34,724 nt of DNA from Circinella minor (taxonomy: Eukaryota > Mucoromycota > Mucoromycetes > Mucorales > Lichtheimiaceae), in NCBI GenBank assembly GCA_016758965.1, contig JAEPRB010000337.1, positions 1-34,724 of the forward strand, given 5' to 3'. Below the pieces are notes generated by a model, which saw only the letters and a program-made list of their open reading frames with translations, made no database searches and had not been told where the DNA came from. Shown here piece after piece: positions 21,091 through 32,084 of the stretch. The number at the start of each line of letters is the position of its first letter. The stretch's first letter is position 1. The position numbers and the translations under genes were made by a program.

Positions 21091-21150
<60 letters not shown>
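21091..21150. repeat. 60-base A run
   Basis: Uninterrupted A tract, 17 bp downstream of an AATAAA hexamer and of the last stop codon of the plus-strand remnant. It could be a retroposed poly(A) tail or simple homopolymer expansion. Confidence 0.9.
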
Positions 21151-21153
<3 letters not shown>

Positions 21154-21204
21154 CGACGTTTCGCTAATTACATAATATAAAAGATAGATAGAGTATCTAC
21201 TGTA

Positions 21205-22547
21205 AACAAGAAAGGGATAACTTTTATTATATATTAACTTACTGTTATTATAATTTTTTTTTCTATAAGTCTTTTATTTCATTCAATTTGATTTAATGGT
21301 AATAATATTTACATCACAATGGATTTATTATTCTTTCCTTTTAAAATGATTTAACCATTGATATATTGTGTCGGTACGTACATACATACATAGTCTAACA
21401 GATAATAAATAATGAACACATTATACGTATTATAAATGTCAAAAATATCTGTTGACATACACAAATATTAACCCCCCTCCCCCCCTCTCCTTTCTACTCC
21501 CCTTTTTTGAAGAATCATCCGGTATACTCTCCCCCCCACCTCATTCAACCCTACCCCTTAGACTTGTTGATGTGAAAAAATAAAATAAACATGCATCACA
21601 CAAAAATCATTAAAATAAACGTTTTTGATTTATCATTTTAAAAAAAAACTTTAAAACGCCCCATTGATTGAATGTACGTACAATAAAAAATTATATAAAA
21701 TCGATGCACATTATCATACAAAGCATATTAACACAAATGATTTTTTACCTTTTTTCCCCTTTCTTTCATTTTCACCTTTCCTGTCCCCCCCCTCCTCGAC
21801 ACCCCACAAAAAATAAACAGATTTACTTATAAAAAGGGATTTCATTCTACTATACAAAATTCAAAGGAGTAAAATTGTAAAAGTGGTACAAAAGTCATGT
21901 ATATAGTAGAACTTTTTTTTTTTTTTTGACATGTATTACATATTATGTATAGTAAATTGTTATGTCAAATGGAGATATCGTATTCATATCATCAATAAGA
22001 ACTTGAATAAATACCCTTTTTTATTATTATTCAATGTTTGTTGTGAAATGCCTTTATTTTATTTGTAAATTATTATTATTAAAAAAAAAAGATGGAAAAA
22101 AAAGGGGGGGGGAAAGAAAGAAAGAAAACCAATTTGGATGTAAAAAAAAGGTATGATACAAAAAAGTTAAGAAAAGAAAAAGAAAAGGTTGCTTGTGATG
22201 AAAGTAGTAGAATAAAAAAGAAGAAGGGGGGGGGGTTTGTATGAAAAAAGCTTGATATTTGAACATAAAAACAAAATCTTAAGTGAGGGGAAAACTTTTT
22301 GTTATGTTTCTTATATAAAAAGTTTGAAAATTTATGCGTAAATTTTTTGATTTGATTTGATTTGATTTGATTTGATTTGATTTGATTTGATTTGATTTGA
22401 TTTTTTTTTTTTTTTTTTTGCGTGATTACTTTGTGTGTGAAAAATAGGAGGAAAAACCAAGTAGTAAAAAAAAAAAAAAAAAAATGTATACGTATATGAA
22501 TTATAAAAAAAAAAAAAATTGTTATCAGAAAAAAAGAAAAATCATGA
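21205..22547. other. 3' flank of the zinc-finger gene
   Basis: Low-complexity AT-rich DNA with C and G tracts (for example 21474-21485, 21524-21538, 22105-22112). It contains the pentanucleotide repeat at 22346-22400. Long minus-strand ORFs here are poly-Phe/Ile shadows of repeats. Part must be the 3' UTR of the zinc-finger gene. Confidence 0.5.
22346..22400. repeat. (TTTGA)11 microsatellite
   Basis: Eleven perfect TTTGA units, about 150 bp past the stop codon of the zinc-finger gene and possibly in its 3' UTR. Confidence 0.95.
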
Positions 22548-24370
22548 TTAAAGAGTGCAATAGTTTGAAAATGGATGATAAGGAGTATTAGTATTAGTAG
22601 ATGGAGAAGGACCTGTAGGTGGTGTTGTAATAGTAGTAGTTTCTGTATGAGGATGATGAAGTAGTGGATGAGAATGGGATAGATTATTATTATTAGGATG
22701 ATGATGATGACGATCAAGACGTATATTTGTTCCAGGACGTTGTTTCTTTTCTTTAATACCCGCATTACTATGACGATGAATTCGAATATGTTGATTCAAA
22801 TTATCTGACCGAGAAAATCGTTTATGACAACTTTGATAAGGACATTCAAATGCTATTTATTTATTTATTATTATTATTGATATCTATAATGTGTGAGGGT
22901 TTTTAACTTTTTTTTTTTTTTTTTTTTTAAATAATCATCGAACCACTTACGTTTTTCTAAGGTATGAATTGAACGAATATGACGTTTAAGATGTTCTGAA
23001 CGTTTAAATACTTTTCCACAACCTTCAGCTTGACATGTAAACATCCTAACACCATGGGTTGGAACGTTTGATACCCGACGACCACGGGATCTAGGCTGTG
23101 AAGGTGGCGGAGGTGGTAATGTTCCGTTCGATGAAGTTGTTGTTTGTTGTTGTTGTGCTGGTTTCGCGTAATCTGGATTCCACATGTGATCACGAACATT
23201 ATTATTATTGTTATTATTATTATTATGAGCTACGGGTCCATGACTATGTGTACTAATGTCATGCATGGTGGCACGACGGAAATGAGTATACATGTTTTTT
23301 GATTCATGTGTTTCAAGCGAAAGTGACATTAGGGGTGACACGGGGGTGACAGGTCGAGATGAGGAGGAAGATGCTGAGGAGGATGAGGAGGTACAAAGAT
23401 GACCATAGTTTTGTATTATGCCTGAAGTAGGACTATTTAAAGCACGAGGTGGTTTATTATTATCTCGACCTGCTCCTTGGTTACTTGTACCATTATTATT
23501 ATTATTATTATTATTTCTAGTGTTGTTGGGATGATTATTCGTGTTACTATTGCCTACATAGGGGTATCCAAAACTATCATAAAATGAAGGTTCTCGATTT
23601 TGTTGTTGTTGTTGAAGAGGTCGAGCAATAGGTGAAGAGGGTGAATAGGGCATATTCAATGGATGTAAACCAGTCATGGATGTAACAGGAGGAGGTGGAG
23701 GCAACATATTCATGGGTTCTTGAGATGGTCGACTTAAAAAAGATGGAGATGATGTAGTAGAAGTGGTTGTAAATGTCTCCCTATGAGGTTGTTGTTGTTG
23801 TTGTTGCTGTTGTTGCTGATGATGATGGTTATAAGAAGTACGGGATGGTTGATGATTATTGTTCGAATGATGCTGATGATGAGGGGGAAGGGGATGATGA
23901 TTGTTATTATTAGTGTTATGATCAGAATGGGGATGATGATGTTGATATCCATCAGTAGATGGGAGATTCGTTGTTTGCGATGTAAGCAATTCAGCATAAC
24001 TAAATAAACATTGCGATTGTGGTGATTCTTCTTTCAAATTATTAACAGTAGTCATATATGTATCTGGTGTTGTTGTTCTTGTAGTAGTAGTGGTAGTAGT
24101 AGTAGTAGTAGTAGGAATAGTGACAGTGGAAGTATGATGTGTTCTTGTATAACGATTAGAAGATGGAATTATAGCTGTAGGATGTTCAATAGATGGTTTT
24201 TCTTGATTATTTTTGTTAAAAGAAGACAAAGAAGTGAAAGAAGAGGAAGAAGATACTGTAAATGTTGGTGACAATTGATCAGCATCGTTTGTGGGGTTAG
24301 GATGAATAAACGTCAATGCGTTCTCTCGCGCGTCATGAACCAAAGGATGATTAATACCAGGAGATGACAT
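22548..24370 (-). CDS. C2H2 zinc-finger transcription factor, Msn2/Msn4 type
   Basis: Two minus-strand exons, 22951-24370 and 22548-22852, give 574 residues. The first ~440 residues are disordered, rich in Asn, Gln, His, Ser and Pro with homopolymer runs, typical of a fungal activator. Two adjacent C2H2 fingers follow: C446-C451-H464-H469 (KVFKRSEHLKRHIRSIH) and C477-C482-H495-H499 (KRFSRSDNLNQHIRIH), joined by a TLEKPFE linker that the intron splits in the Pro codon. The RSEHLKRH/RSDNLNQH recognition helices match yeast Msn2/Msn4 and related factors that bind AGGGG stress elements; DNA specificity here is inference. A His/Asn/Thr/Pro-rich tail follows. The gene is divergent from the SAM/HMG gene with 2.2 kb between. 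Confidence 0.92.
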
Positions 24371-26586
24371 ATGGAATTATTATTATTATTATTTTTTCAG
24401 GAGAGAAATATGTATATATATAAAAAAAAAACAAAAAGAACGTTTTTTTTTTTTTTATGGATTGTAGTGTCAAAGAAAGAGTCAAAATAATAAAAGATAG
24501 GAGTATGGAAGGGGTGTTTTTTTTTTTTTTTTTATAAAGAAAAATAATAATAATTGTAATAGTAAATAAAAATAATACAAACAGTTATAAAAGTAATAAT
24601 GGAGTAGAATGTAGGGTAGTTTAACCGAGAAAGGGTTATCAGCAGGAGTTCTTTTTTTTTTTATTGTACTTTGTGAATTAAGAATAATAATAATAATAAA
24701 AGAAAGAGAACAAAAAAAGAAAGAAAGAGTAAATCATGAATTATATAAGGAGTTAATGAACTGGTCAGTTTTTTTTTTTTTATGCGTGTTTTACGTTTCT
24801 AAATGCAGGAATTAAGATGTTATGTTAATGCTATATTATATTATATAATGTAAATAAATTATATACGTATCATCATATTATCCATCACATTATTGTAATT
24901 ACTGCCTTTTATTTATTATAATTATTGTAATCATTACTACTATTATTATTATTATTATTATTATTACTTTATTTCTTATATATATATAATATGTAAAAAA
25001 TAATAATAATAATAATAATTAATAGTGAAAATAATAATAAAAGGGAGGGGAGACCGATTTAAAATGTTTGATATATATAAAAAAAAAACTTATGATCGTA
25101 ACCGGACAAGACATAAGAACACCAATCTTTTTTTTTTTGTTTGCCAAGGTAAAAATGACATATAAAATAAATTATTACTATTATTATTAAAATAATAAGA
25201 ATCAGGGTTGTTCTTAGATAGGTACAAACTGGAAAGGTTTAAAGGATTTTAAGCACGAGATCTTTTTTAGCTACGTACAAGTGGGGGTGTACACACAAGA
25301 ATATACACATATATAAATGGGCACGCAGTAAAAAAAGAAAAATGATTGTAGCTTTATTACTAGGGAGTACATTATAATTATAATGGATTATAATATCTAT
25401 GTTTCCCGTTGATTGTACTTTCGGGGGGGGGGGTAAAAAAAAAAGAGGGGAAAAGACGATAATGACAGACAAAAAGCTCCCTAAGTTGTTATCATACATA
25501 CGAAATAGTTTTAGGTAAATATTCATCTTTTAGAAAAGGGTTTGTTCTTTTTAGCAATAAGCAAATAATAATATAGAATCATGGTATGATACTCGAGACT
25601 TTTAACCGATAAGATAAAAAAAAAAACCAACTTTTTTCTTTTTCTGTACATGCATAAAATAAATGAGGATTTAAATTTTCCATTGTTTTGCATATGACCA
25701 TCAGAAAACTTAAACTTTTTTTTTTTGTCTTAAAAATTATATATATATATATATATATATACGAAATTTTCAGGCGTGCATGATATAAGAAGTTCCAGAT
25801 TTATATATATAAACCATCACCCAAATTTTTTTTAATATGTCACACGACGCCAAAAAAAAAAAAAAAAAACTTAGGTAGCGCTAATATTATTCCAAGATTC
25901 TTTTCTTTGTCCTTTCTTTCTCTCTCTCTCTCTCTTTTTTTTTTTTTTTTGTAATAAGCATAAGCATGTTATATGCCGTTCCGTTGCTAGGTTACCTACA
26001 TCCTTTTATTTCCCGTTTTAATCTACCAAAAAGAACATAAAAAAAAAAAAGTAAGAAAACTTGAGTTTCCGATTCACCTTATGCATTTTTTTTTCTTTTT
26101 TTTTGTCACTCCTTCCATACCAACTTTTATTTATTTATTTATAACTTATACACTTGTACGATATGAATACTGTGTGAGAGAGGGGGGGGGGTGGGGTTGT
26201 TCGAGGTGGCAAAGCATTCAATCTCTTTTTTAGTGTCTTTCATTTGATTGTGTTTTCAAAAAAAAAAAAAAAAAAAGAAAGAAATGACGCCAATGTCTTT
26301 AAACAATTAATTCTTTTTTTTTTTTTTTTTTTTTTTGATGCTATAATAACTTGGTTTCATTCATTTCTGCAGATTTATGTTTTTCACCTCTTTTCTCTGA
26401 CTCTATTTTTTTTTTTTTACTGCTTCCGACTATTTTATTTTATTTTCTTATTTTTTATTTAAACTTTTTTTTTTTTCTTACAATCACGATTGTCTCATAA
26501 GATTAAGTGTATATAGCTTCTTTTATTTTTATTTTTTGTGCAGTCGAAAAAATAATAATAATAATAATAATAATAATACACCCCTT
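24371..26586. promoter_or_regulatory. Divergent 2.2-kb intergenic region between two regulator genes
   Basis: Separates the start codons of the zinc-finger gene (minus) and the SAM/HMG gene (plus). It is mostly A/T runs, (AAT)n and a TA repeat at 25738-25761. AGGGG cores, the site bound by Msn2/4-type fingers, occur at about 25046, 25444 and 26182; these may be chance within purine tracts. A TTTTGTGCAG acceptor-like site at 26543 suggests a 5' UTR intron or an upstream exon of the SAM/HMG gene. Minus-strand ORF 25239-25526 looks like chance. Confidence 0.4.
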
Positions 26587-27344
26587 ATGAATTCTTTGAT
26601 TGACGAATCAACAGACGATTCAAGAGATACTTATGCAACAACAACAACAACAAATACAAATAGTAGAGTTACTGATACGGTAGCCACGATAACAACAGGG
26701 GAAAAAGTGAATTCTAGTTTATCCACTATTTCTCCTCATATTCATCATGCTATGTCAATAGCAACTATAGCATCCTCCTCCTCCTCCTCATTATCACAAC
26801 AACAAGAAAAACAGCAAATACAATCAAATGATTCAGATCAATATCAAGTTCAAACTTTTTTAGCTAGTTGTAATCTTTCTCAATATTATAATCTCATGAT
26901 TCAAGAAGGTTTTGATCAACTTGAAGCGGTAATAGTTTATATATATATATACGAGATTTATTATCTCAACAATGACAATCCTATATCATTTCTTTGTAAT
27001 AACACATTGTCTATATATGAAATTATAAATCGGATCATTTATAGTTATTTGAAGTGACTGAGATCGATTTAGAACAAATGGGTGTGAAACGAGGTCATCG
27101 ACGAGTAAGCCAAAAAAAAAAATCATAAGAGTTATTTGTTTTGCATAATTAAAACATTTATAAAATAAAAATAGTTATTACAAAGAGCCATTGCCAACAA
27201 CAAGAGAAAATCAATTATTTCACCTTTACTTTTAAATAATAATAATAATAATCATTATCATCCTCACCATCAGAATCATCAGAATTTGGACTATTTTGGA
27301 TCAAATGATCCATCGGAAGGAGGTAAGAGAAAAAGAAAAAAAAA

Positions 27345-27386
<42 letters not shown>

Positions 27387-28490
27387 CTATATTATTTACT
27401 ATTCAATTATAATTATTATTAAAAATTGAGTCCATTATACGTTATTCATTATAATAGATTTTACTCGTGATCCATCTATCCTTCTCACATCACCTAAATC
27501 ACATCCTTTTTTGACAAGAGGAAATTTAAGTCATCATGCATCTGTAAGTTCCATGAGTCTAGGTGGTAGTACTCAAACAAGCTCATCCAATGATGAAGAT
27601 ATGGTAACAAGTGAAAACATTAATAAAATATGGAAAAGAAGATATCGACGCAAAGCAAGAATAGATAATAATGCACCTAAAAAACCACCTTCAGCTTATG
27701 TCATGTTTTCAAATGATATTCGAATGGAATTAAAAGAACAAAATCTTTCTTTTACAACACTTTCAAAAATTACAGGCGATCGATGGAAAAATCTTGAACC
27801 CAATGAAAGAAAATTTTATGAAATTAAAGCGGATTATGCAAAAGATGATTATATTTTGGCTCAAGCAAAATATCAGTTAACAGATGAACATAAGGTAAAA
27901 AAAAAAAGATCAATTTTTTTTTTCATATATACTGATAACCCCCCCCCTTCTTGGTTATCTATTGGGATTATTGATTTATTTGAATCTCATATAAATGATA
28001 TAGCAATATCAACAATATTTAAGTGAATTTCGAATGAGACATGCATCTTCAGGTAAAATTAATTTTACTCTTCAAAAAAAAAAAAAAAGAAATGTTGACA
28101 AACTATTATAATTTCATAAATTTAGTTAATAAACCAAGAAAACGACTACGATCCATTGAACAAAAAGAAACGGATCCATCACCATCTCCTTGTGAAAGTA
28201 TGATATCAGATCCTCCAGCAATAAATGAATCAGCAATGACCATGGATCCATCATCTGAATTGGAGCAAGAGCATGATCCATCCTCGATTCATGCTAATTC
28301 TAATATGATACCACCCCCTCCACAAGAAACAAGATATCCATATTGGTTACTTAATGACAATACTCCATCCACTCCTATTATGAATACGAGTAATCGACCT
28401 ATTTCTACAACATCACCTTCATCATCATCCTTTTTATCCAACATGAGCGATGTAATATATCCAAACCAACAATCTCAATCTGAAGAGTAA
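26587..28490 (+). CDS. SAM-domain plus HMG-box DNA-binding protein
   Basis: Six plus-strand exons: 26587-26928, 27045-27104, 27175-27322, 27458-27894, 28004-28052 and 28126-28490. They give 466 residues in one frame. A SAM domain spans ~86-141 (VQTFLASCNLSQYYNLMIQE, then LFEVTEIDLEQMGVKRGHRR, LLQRAI). An HMG box spans ~255-324 (NAPKKPPSAYVMFSNDIRME, ITGDRWKNLEPNERKFYEIK). A basic stretch (KIWKRRYRRKAR) precedes it and another (NKPRKRLR) follows. The C-terminus is Ser/Pro-rich and disordered. Likely a nuclear architectural or sequence-specific factor; SAM domains usually mediate oligomerisation. The true start may lie upstream: the frame is open back past a 3' splice-like site at 26543. The exon 5 acceptor (28003) is the least certain. 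Confidence 0.88.
27347..27384. repeat. (GT)n microsatellite in an intron
   Basis: About 19 TG/GT dinucleotides inside the third intron of the SAM/HMG gene. Confidence 0.95.
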
Positions 28491-28698
28491 AATAATTATG
28501 AACTACTACTTCATAATAATTTATTATTCTAAAAAAAAAAAAAAAAAAAAAACTCAAATGGTTCATACCAGAAATGAAAGAAAAAAAAATTGTGTATAGT
28601 ATTCTTTTCTTCTCTTTTCTTTTTTATTTTATTTTGTACGTAAAATGCATATATATAGTTACTTTGTTTTTAATACAGAGTATAAAAATAATCCTTTA

Positions 28699-29361
28699 TT
28701 ATAATGAAGATAAAAAATCATTTAATCCTAATCCTCCTCCACCTTTCTTTTCAGCTTCTTTTGATTGTTGTCGACTTGCAAGCATTGCTTGTAAATGATT
28801 CTTTTTACCACTTTTATTCTTTTTCTTTTTCTTATCAATTCCTACTGGTTGTTGTTGTTGATGTAATGATTGTTGTTGTTGTTGTTGTGGTTTTGGTACT
28901 GGCTGTTTTGATAATGATATTATGTTATTCTGGGTGGTCATGGCTTTTGTTGTCGTTGCTATAGTGACTGGAGTCGTCGTCTTTGTTTCCAATAAATTAG
29001 CCTTTGGGATAGGAAAATTGGATCCTTGAAACGTCATTTTATGTGTACATGCATTACATTGGTATATCAATTGATTTTTTCTTTTACTTTTATTCTCCTT
29101 CTTATCACTGTGATTCTTTTTTCTTTTCTTTTTTATTGATTCAAGTTTTATAGTTGTATTTAATCCGGGTACATAAATTTGACCACATCGTGGACAACAG
29201 GATCGTGTAATCGATTTAGCTGGAATAAGATCTTGTTGTCGTAAACATTGTTGAAATTCACTCATGTAAAATCGAGATAATTCGGGACATGAGGAAAATA
29301 AAGTATGGCTTGCTTGAAACAGGAATTCCATTCTACTTGATTGTGCTTTTACTTCCGTCAT
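28699..29361 (-). CDS. RNase P/MRP protein subunit, Rpr2/Rpp21/Snm1 family
   Basis: Intronless minus-strand ORF of 220 residues. An N-terminal helical part (MEFLFQASHTLFSSCPELSR, FYMSEFQQCLRQQDLIPAKS) precedes a four-Cys zinc ribbon: CPRCGQIYVPG (Cys56, Cys59) and YQCNACTHKM (Cys102, Cys105), with a Lys-rich insert between. This is the Rpr2/Rpp21/Snm1 layout, proteins that act with RNase P or RNase MRP in tRNA or rRNA processing in the nucleus/nucleolus. The C-terminal half is Gln/Lys/Thr-rich and ends GGGGLGLNDFLSSL. Which of the two enzymes it serves cannot be told; the long C-tail favours an Snm1-like protein. It is convergent with the SAM/HMG gene, with 208 bp between stop codons. Confidence 0.8.
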   Translation of the reverse strand: MTEVKAQSSRMEFLFQASHTLFSSCPELSRFYMSEFQQCLRQQDLIPAKSITRSCCPRCGQIYVPGLNTTIKLESIKKKRKKNHSDKKENKSKRKNQLIYQCNACTHKMTFQGSNFPIPKANLLETKTTTPVTIATTTKAMTTQNNIISLSKQPVPKPQQQQQQSLHQQQQPVGIDKKKKKNKSGKKNHLQAMLASRQQSKEAEKKGGGGLGLNDFLSSL

Positions 29362-29627
29362 AACTGATTATTATTATTATTATTATTTAAAAAAAAAAGA
29401 AAAAAAAAAAGAGAGAGAGAGGGGAGGGGAAATATAATAATTGGGTAATATAAAGATAAACTATTTACAAAAAAAAAAAAAAAAAGAGTTGGTTTTTTAT
29501 GTTGTGTGCTTTTTAGAGTTGAGAGTGAAAGTTTGGATTTATACAAAGGGGGGGGGGTTTGTGCGTTCCCGCAGTTATAAACACACGTTTTAAAAAACAA
29601 CAACCTCCCTATTTCTTCTTTTAATTA
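29362..29627. other. Short intergenic region
   Basis: Lies between two minus-strand genes. Purine-rich (GAGAGAG, A and G runs); holds the promoter of the RNase P/MRP subunit gene. No coding sequence seen. Confidence 0.4.
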
Positions 29628-30305
29628 TTATGATACTCTAGAAAATACAGGTCGAGCAAGTGATTGATATGAATGGCTTAATCGACTTGTATTATTATTA
29701 TTATTGCCACTATTATTATTATTGTTGTTGTTGTTATTACCAGTATTATTGTTGGGATTATTGTCAAGGTGACTATTACTATTATTATCCATCGTCGTCA
29801 TAAAAGTAAATGGTGCTGGTAATAAACGATTCATACTATTGGAATGATTTGTTAATAATGATGCTGATGTAGGTGTTGTTGTTGTTGTTGTTAATGATGA
29901 TGAAGAAGAAGAAGAAGCATCCGTAGTCTTATTTCTATTATTCTCGTGATCAGGTGGTTCGATCCAAGCATCTGGTTGCATCACGCGCGATAAGCGGTAT
30001 TTGACCCCGAGATATGAAATATAATTTGATTTTGGAAATGCGCGAACGCGTTTTACACCTGGAAAATGAGAATCTTGAATATCAACAAATGTACCACCAA
30101 GATTTAATGTTTGTTCTAGTTTATATTGATTATTGGTATCAAATGGTACCCATTTTACTTCCATAAAAACGAGCCATGTAAAATACCCGGTCCGTTGGTG
30201 TCGGGTCACTTGTGGAGGTGTATAATCTGAAGAGTGTTGTAATGCCTGTTCAAAGGTATAAGGATGATTACGAAGATTATTGTTGTTATTACTATTTGTC
30301 ATCAT
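29628..30305 (-). CDS. Protein with WWE-like domain, function unknown
   Basis: Intronless minus-strand ORF of 225 residues starting MMTNSN; the second Met could equally be the start. Residues ~40-112 form a compact globular domain: Trp44 and Trp52 nine residues apart (WLVFMEVKWVPF), then YKLEQTLNLGGTFVDIQDSH, then VKRVRAFPKSNYISYLGVKY and RLSRV. The two spaced aromatics, the LE helix, and the G-x-(K/R)-Y-R-L-x-R ending resemble WWE domains, which bind poly- or iso-ADP-ribose, but I am not certain. The flanks are Asn/Ser/Thr low complexity. There is no signal peptide or membrane segment. Function should not be inferred beyond a possible ligand- or protein-binding module. Confidence 0.65.
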   Translation of the reverse strand: MMTNSNNNNNLRNHPYTFEQALQHSSDYTPPQVTRHQRTGYFTWLVFMEVKWVPFDTNNQYKLEQTLNLGGTFVDIQDSHFPGVKRVRAFPKSNYISYLGVKYRLSRVMQPDAWIEPPDHENNRNKTTDASSSSSSSLTTTTTTPTSASLLTNHSNSMNRLLPAPFTFMTTMDNNSNSHLDNNPNNNTGNNNNNNNNNSGNNNNNTSRLSHSYQSLARPVFSRVS

Positions 30306-32084
30306 AGCAAAAGGCCAAAAAATAATAATAATAATAATAATAATAAACGATAACGATAACGATAAGGATTTTTTTTTGTTCTTAAAAAGTTTGTTAATAG
30401 GTATATATAGTATTATAGATACGATTTGTATAAAAAGAAAAAAAGAAACAGAGACGATAAAGGTTATTCTTTTAAAAAAGAATGGGAGGGAGAAAAAGAG
30501 TGAAAGAGAAGCGAAAAGTTATTAAGTCTCAAATAAATATTACATTTTAGTCGTACAGTATAAGGCTTAATCTTCCTCCCCCCCCAAAAAAAACTCTATG
30601 GCACATATGATCCAATCACACTCATATCGTGAGAAATCACATTTTTGTTTAACAATTTTAAAATAAACAAGAAACTCTTTTTTATTTCTGCAGGCTTCTT
30701 CTTGGAGTAGTTTTCTTTTTCAGTTTTCTATAATGATATATTTTTATTTACCTGTTCAAAATATTTTAAAGTTGTTGAGAGAAGGGAAGGGAGGGGGGGG
30801 GAAAAGAAATTTATGGTTGTATTACAGACACTTATCTATAAAAAAAAAAGAAGAATGATTTTTTTTTCCTCTACGTATAATTTACAATTTATATCTTTTT
30901 GTAAAATCTATAATTGTTACATATAATCTATCTATCTAATTATTTTTTTTAATGCAAACTACGTATTATGAATGGGAAGGTTCTATCTACGACGATCTTT
31001 TTTATTATTAAGGTATTCAATTCAGAAAAATAAAAAAAAAAAGGAATTCAAGGTAACATGGTCAGAGAGTCAGACGACACCAAATAGGGAAGGACCCGCC
31101 CTTTCTTGTATCATGTACTGTACATATATGTTGTCTTTAACTAAATTCTTTTTTGAACAGTGGGAGGTACAGTATTATGTTTATAAAAACGATTATCAGT
31201 TATTTTGCCGCATGATGATGATATCTGCAAGTCAAAAATAAGAATTTACTTACTTATTCTACGTTAGCCATATCAAAAAATTGACATTATATACAGTACT
31301 TTTATTTCTTTAATGAAGGAGAGACCCTTATTAAACGCCCAAAGTTTAGATTTTATCATCCATTGACCCTTTCTTTTTTTGTTTTACTCAATCTTGTACT
31401 ACTAAAACACAAAGGGATTTTATTTTTTTTCATTGTTTGTGCACAGTTCAATTACATTGCGGAATTGTTGTAAAAAAAAAAAAAAAAAACCTCAGTTATT
31501 CGAGGGACTGGGGGTAAAACAACCTGAATGATACTGTTCATTTTTATTATTATGTATCTATTATTTGCATAATTCATTTTTAAAAATAGAAGTCTTAAGA
31601 ACGTTGATTTTGGATCCCCAATGATGACAAATTATACCACGTTTTACATAATTTTGAATTATTGGCCTAAATAGAAATCACTATTACCTATTTCCCCTTC
31701 CATCTCATATATTTAATTATTTATTTTTATTTTTTTAAGATACGTACAGTAATGTATTTTATAAATAATTGGATGGTGTGTAACTATAAATATATATTTC
31801 AAAAGAAAAACTATGATTCATCTATAAAGAAGAATAAGCTTTAATGGGGGGGGGGGAAGAGAGAGAATAAACACGCACAGACATTTTAAATTCAAGTAAA
31901 TACACTCACTTGATTACACAATCACTACACTCATGAACAAATAAAAAAAACGTTCTCAATCTCGTGAATTAGGTAGTATTATCGTTTTTGATTTGACAGA
32001 ATTCACTTTTTACTGTAAATTGGAATAGTTGTGGGGGGAGGGGCAAAGAAAATAAAAAATACGTAATAATATGGAAGATAATAT
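30306..32084. other. 1.8-kb intergenic region, no gene seen
   Basis: Contains (AAT)n at 30321-30346, (CGATAA)n-like repeats at 30347-30366, A/T runs and G tracts (30792-30800, 31846-31857). A plus-strand 89-codon ORF at 30972-31241 shows no recognised motif. It includes the promoter of the WWE-like gene and the 3' end of RAM1. Confidence 0.5.

Noticed and set aside
22079..22765. Minus-strand 228-codon ORF overlapping the zinc-finger 3' exon
   Set aside because: Dominated by Phe/Ile/His from T-rich repeats, including the TTTGA microsatellite; the other frame gives a correct second zinc finger.
23783..24007. Plus-strand poly-Leu/Met ORF
   Set aside because: Antisense of CAG/CAT-type repeats coding Gln/His in the zinc-finger protein.
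27658..27870. HMG box considered as the mating-type (sexM/sexP) gene of Mucorales
   Set aside because: The sex locus is flanked by a triose-phosphate transporter and an RNA helicase gene, neither present here, and this protein carries an additional SAM domain.
30972..31241. Plus-strand 89-codon ORF
   Set aside because: No motif, no homology recognised, ordinary composition for AT-rich intergenic DNA.
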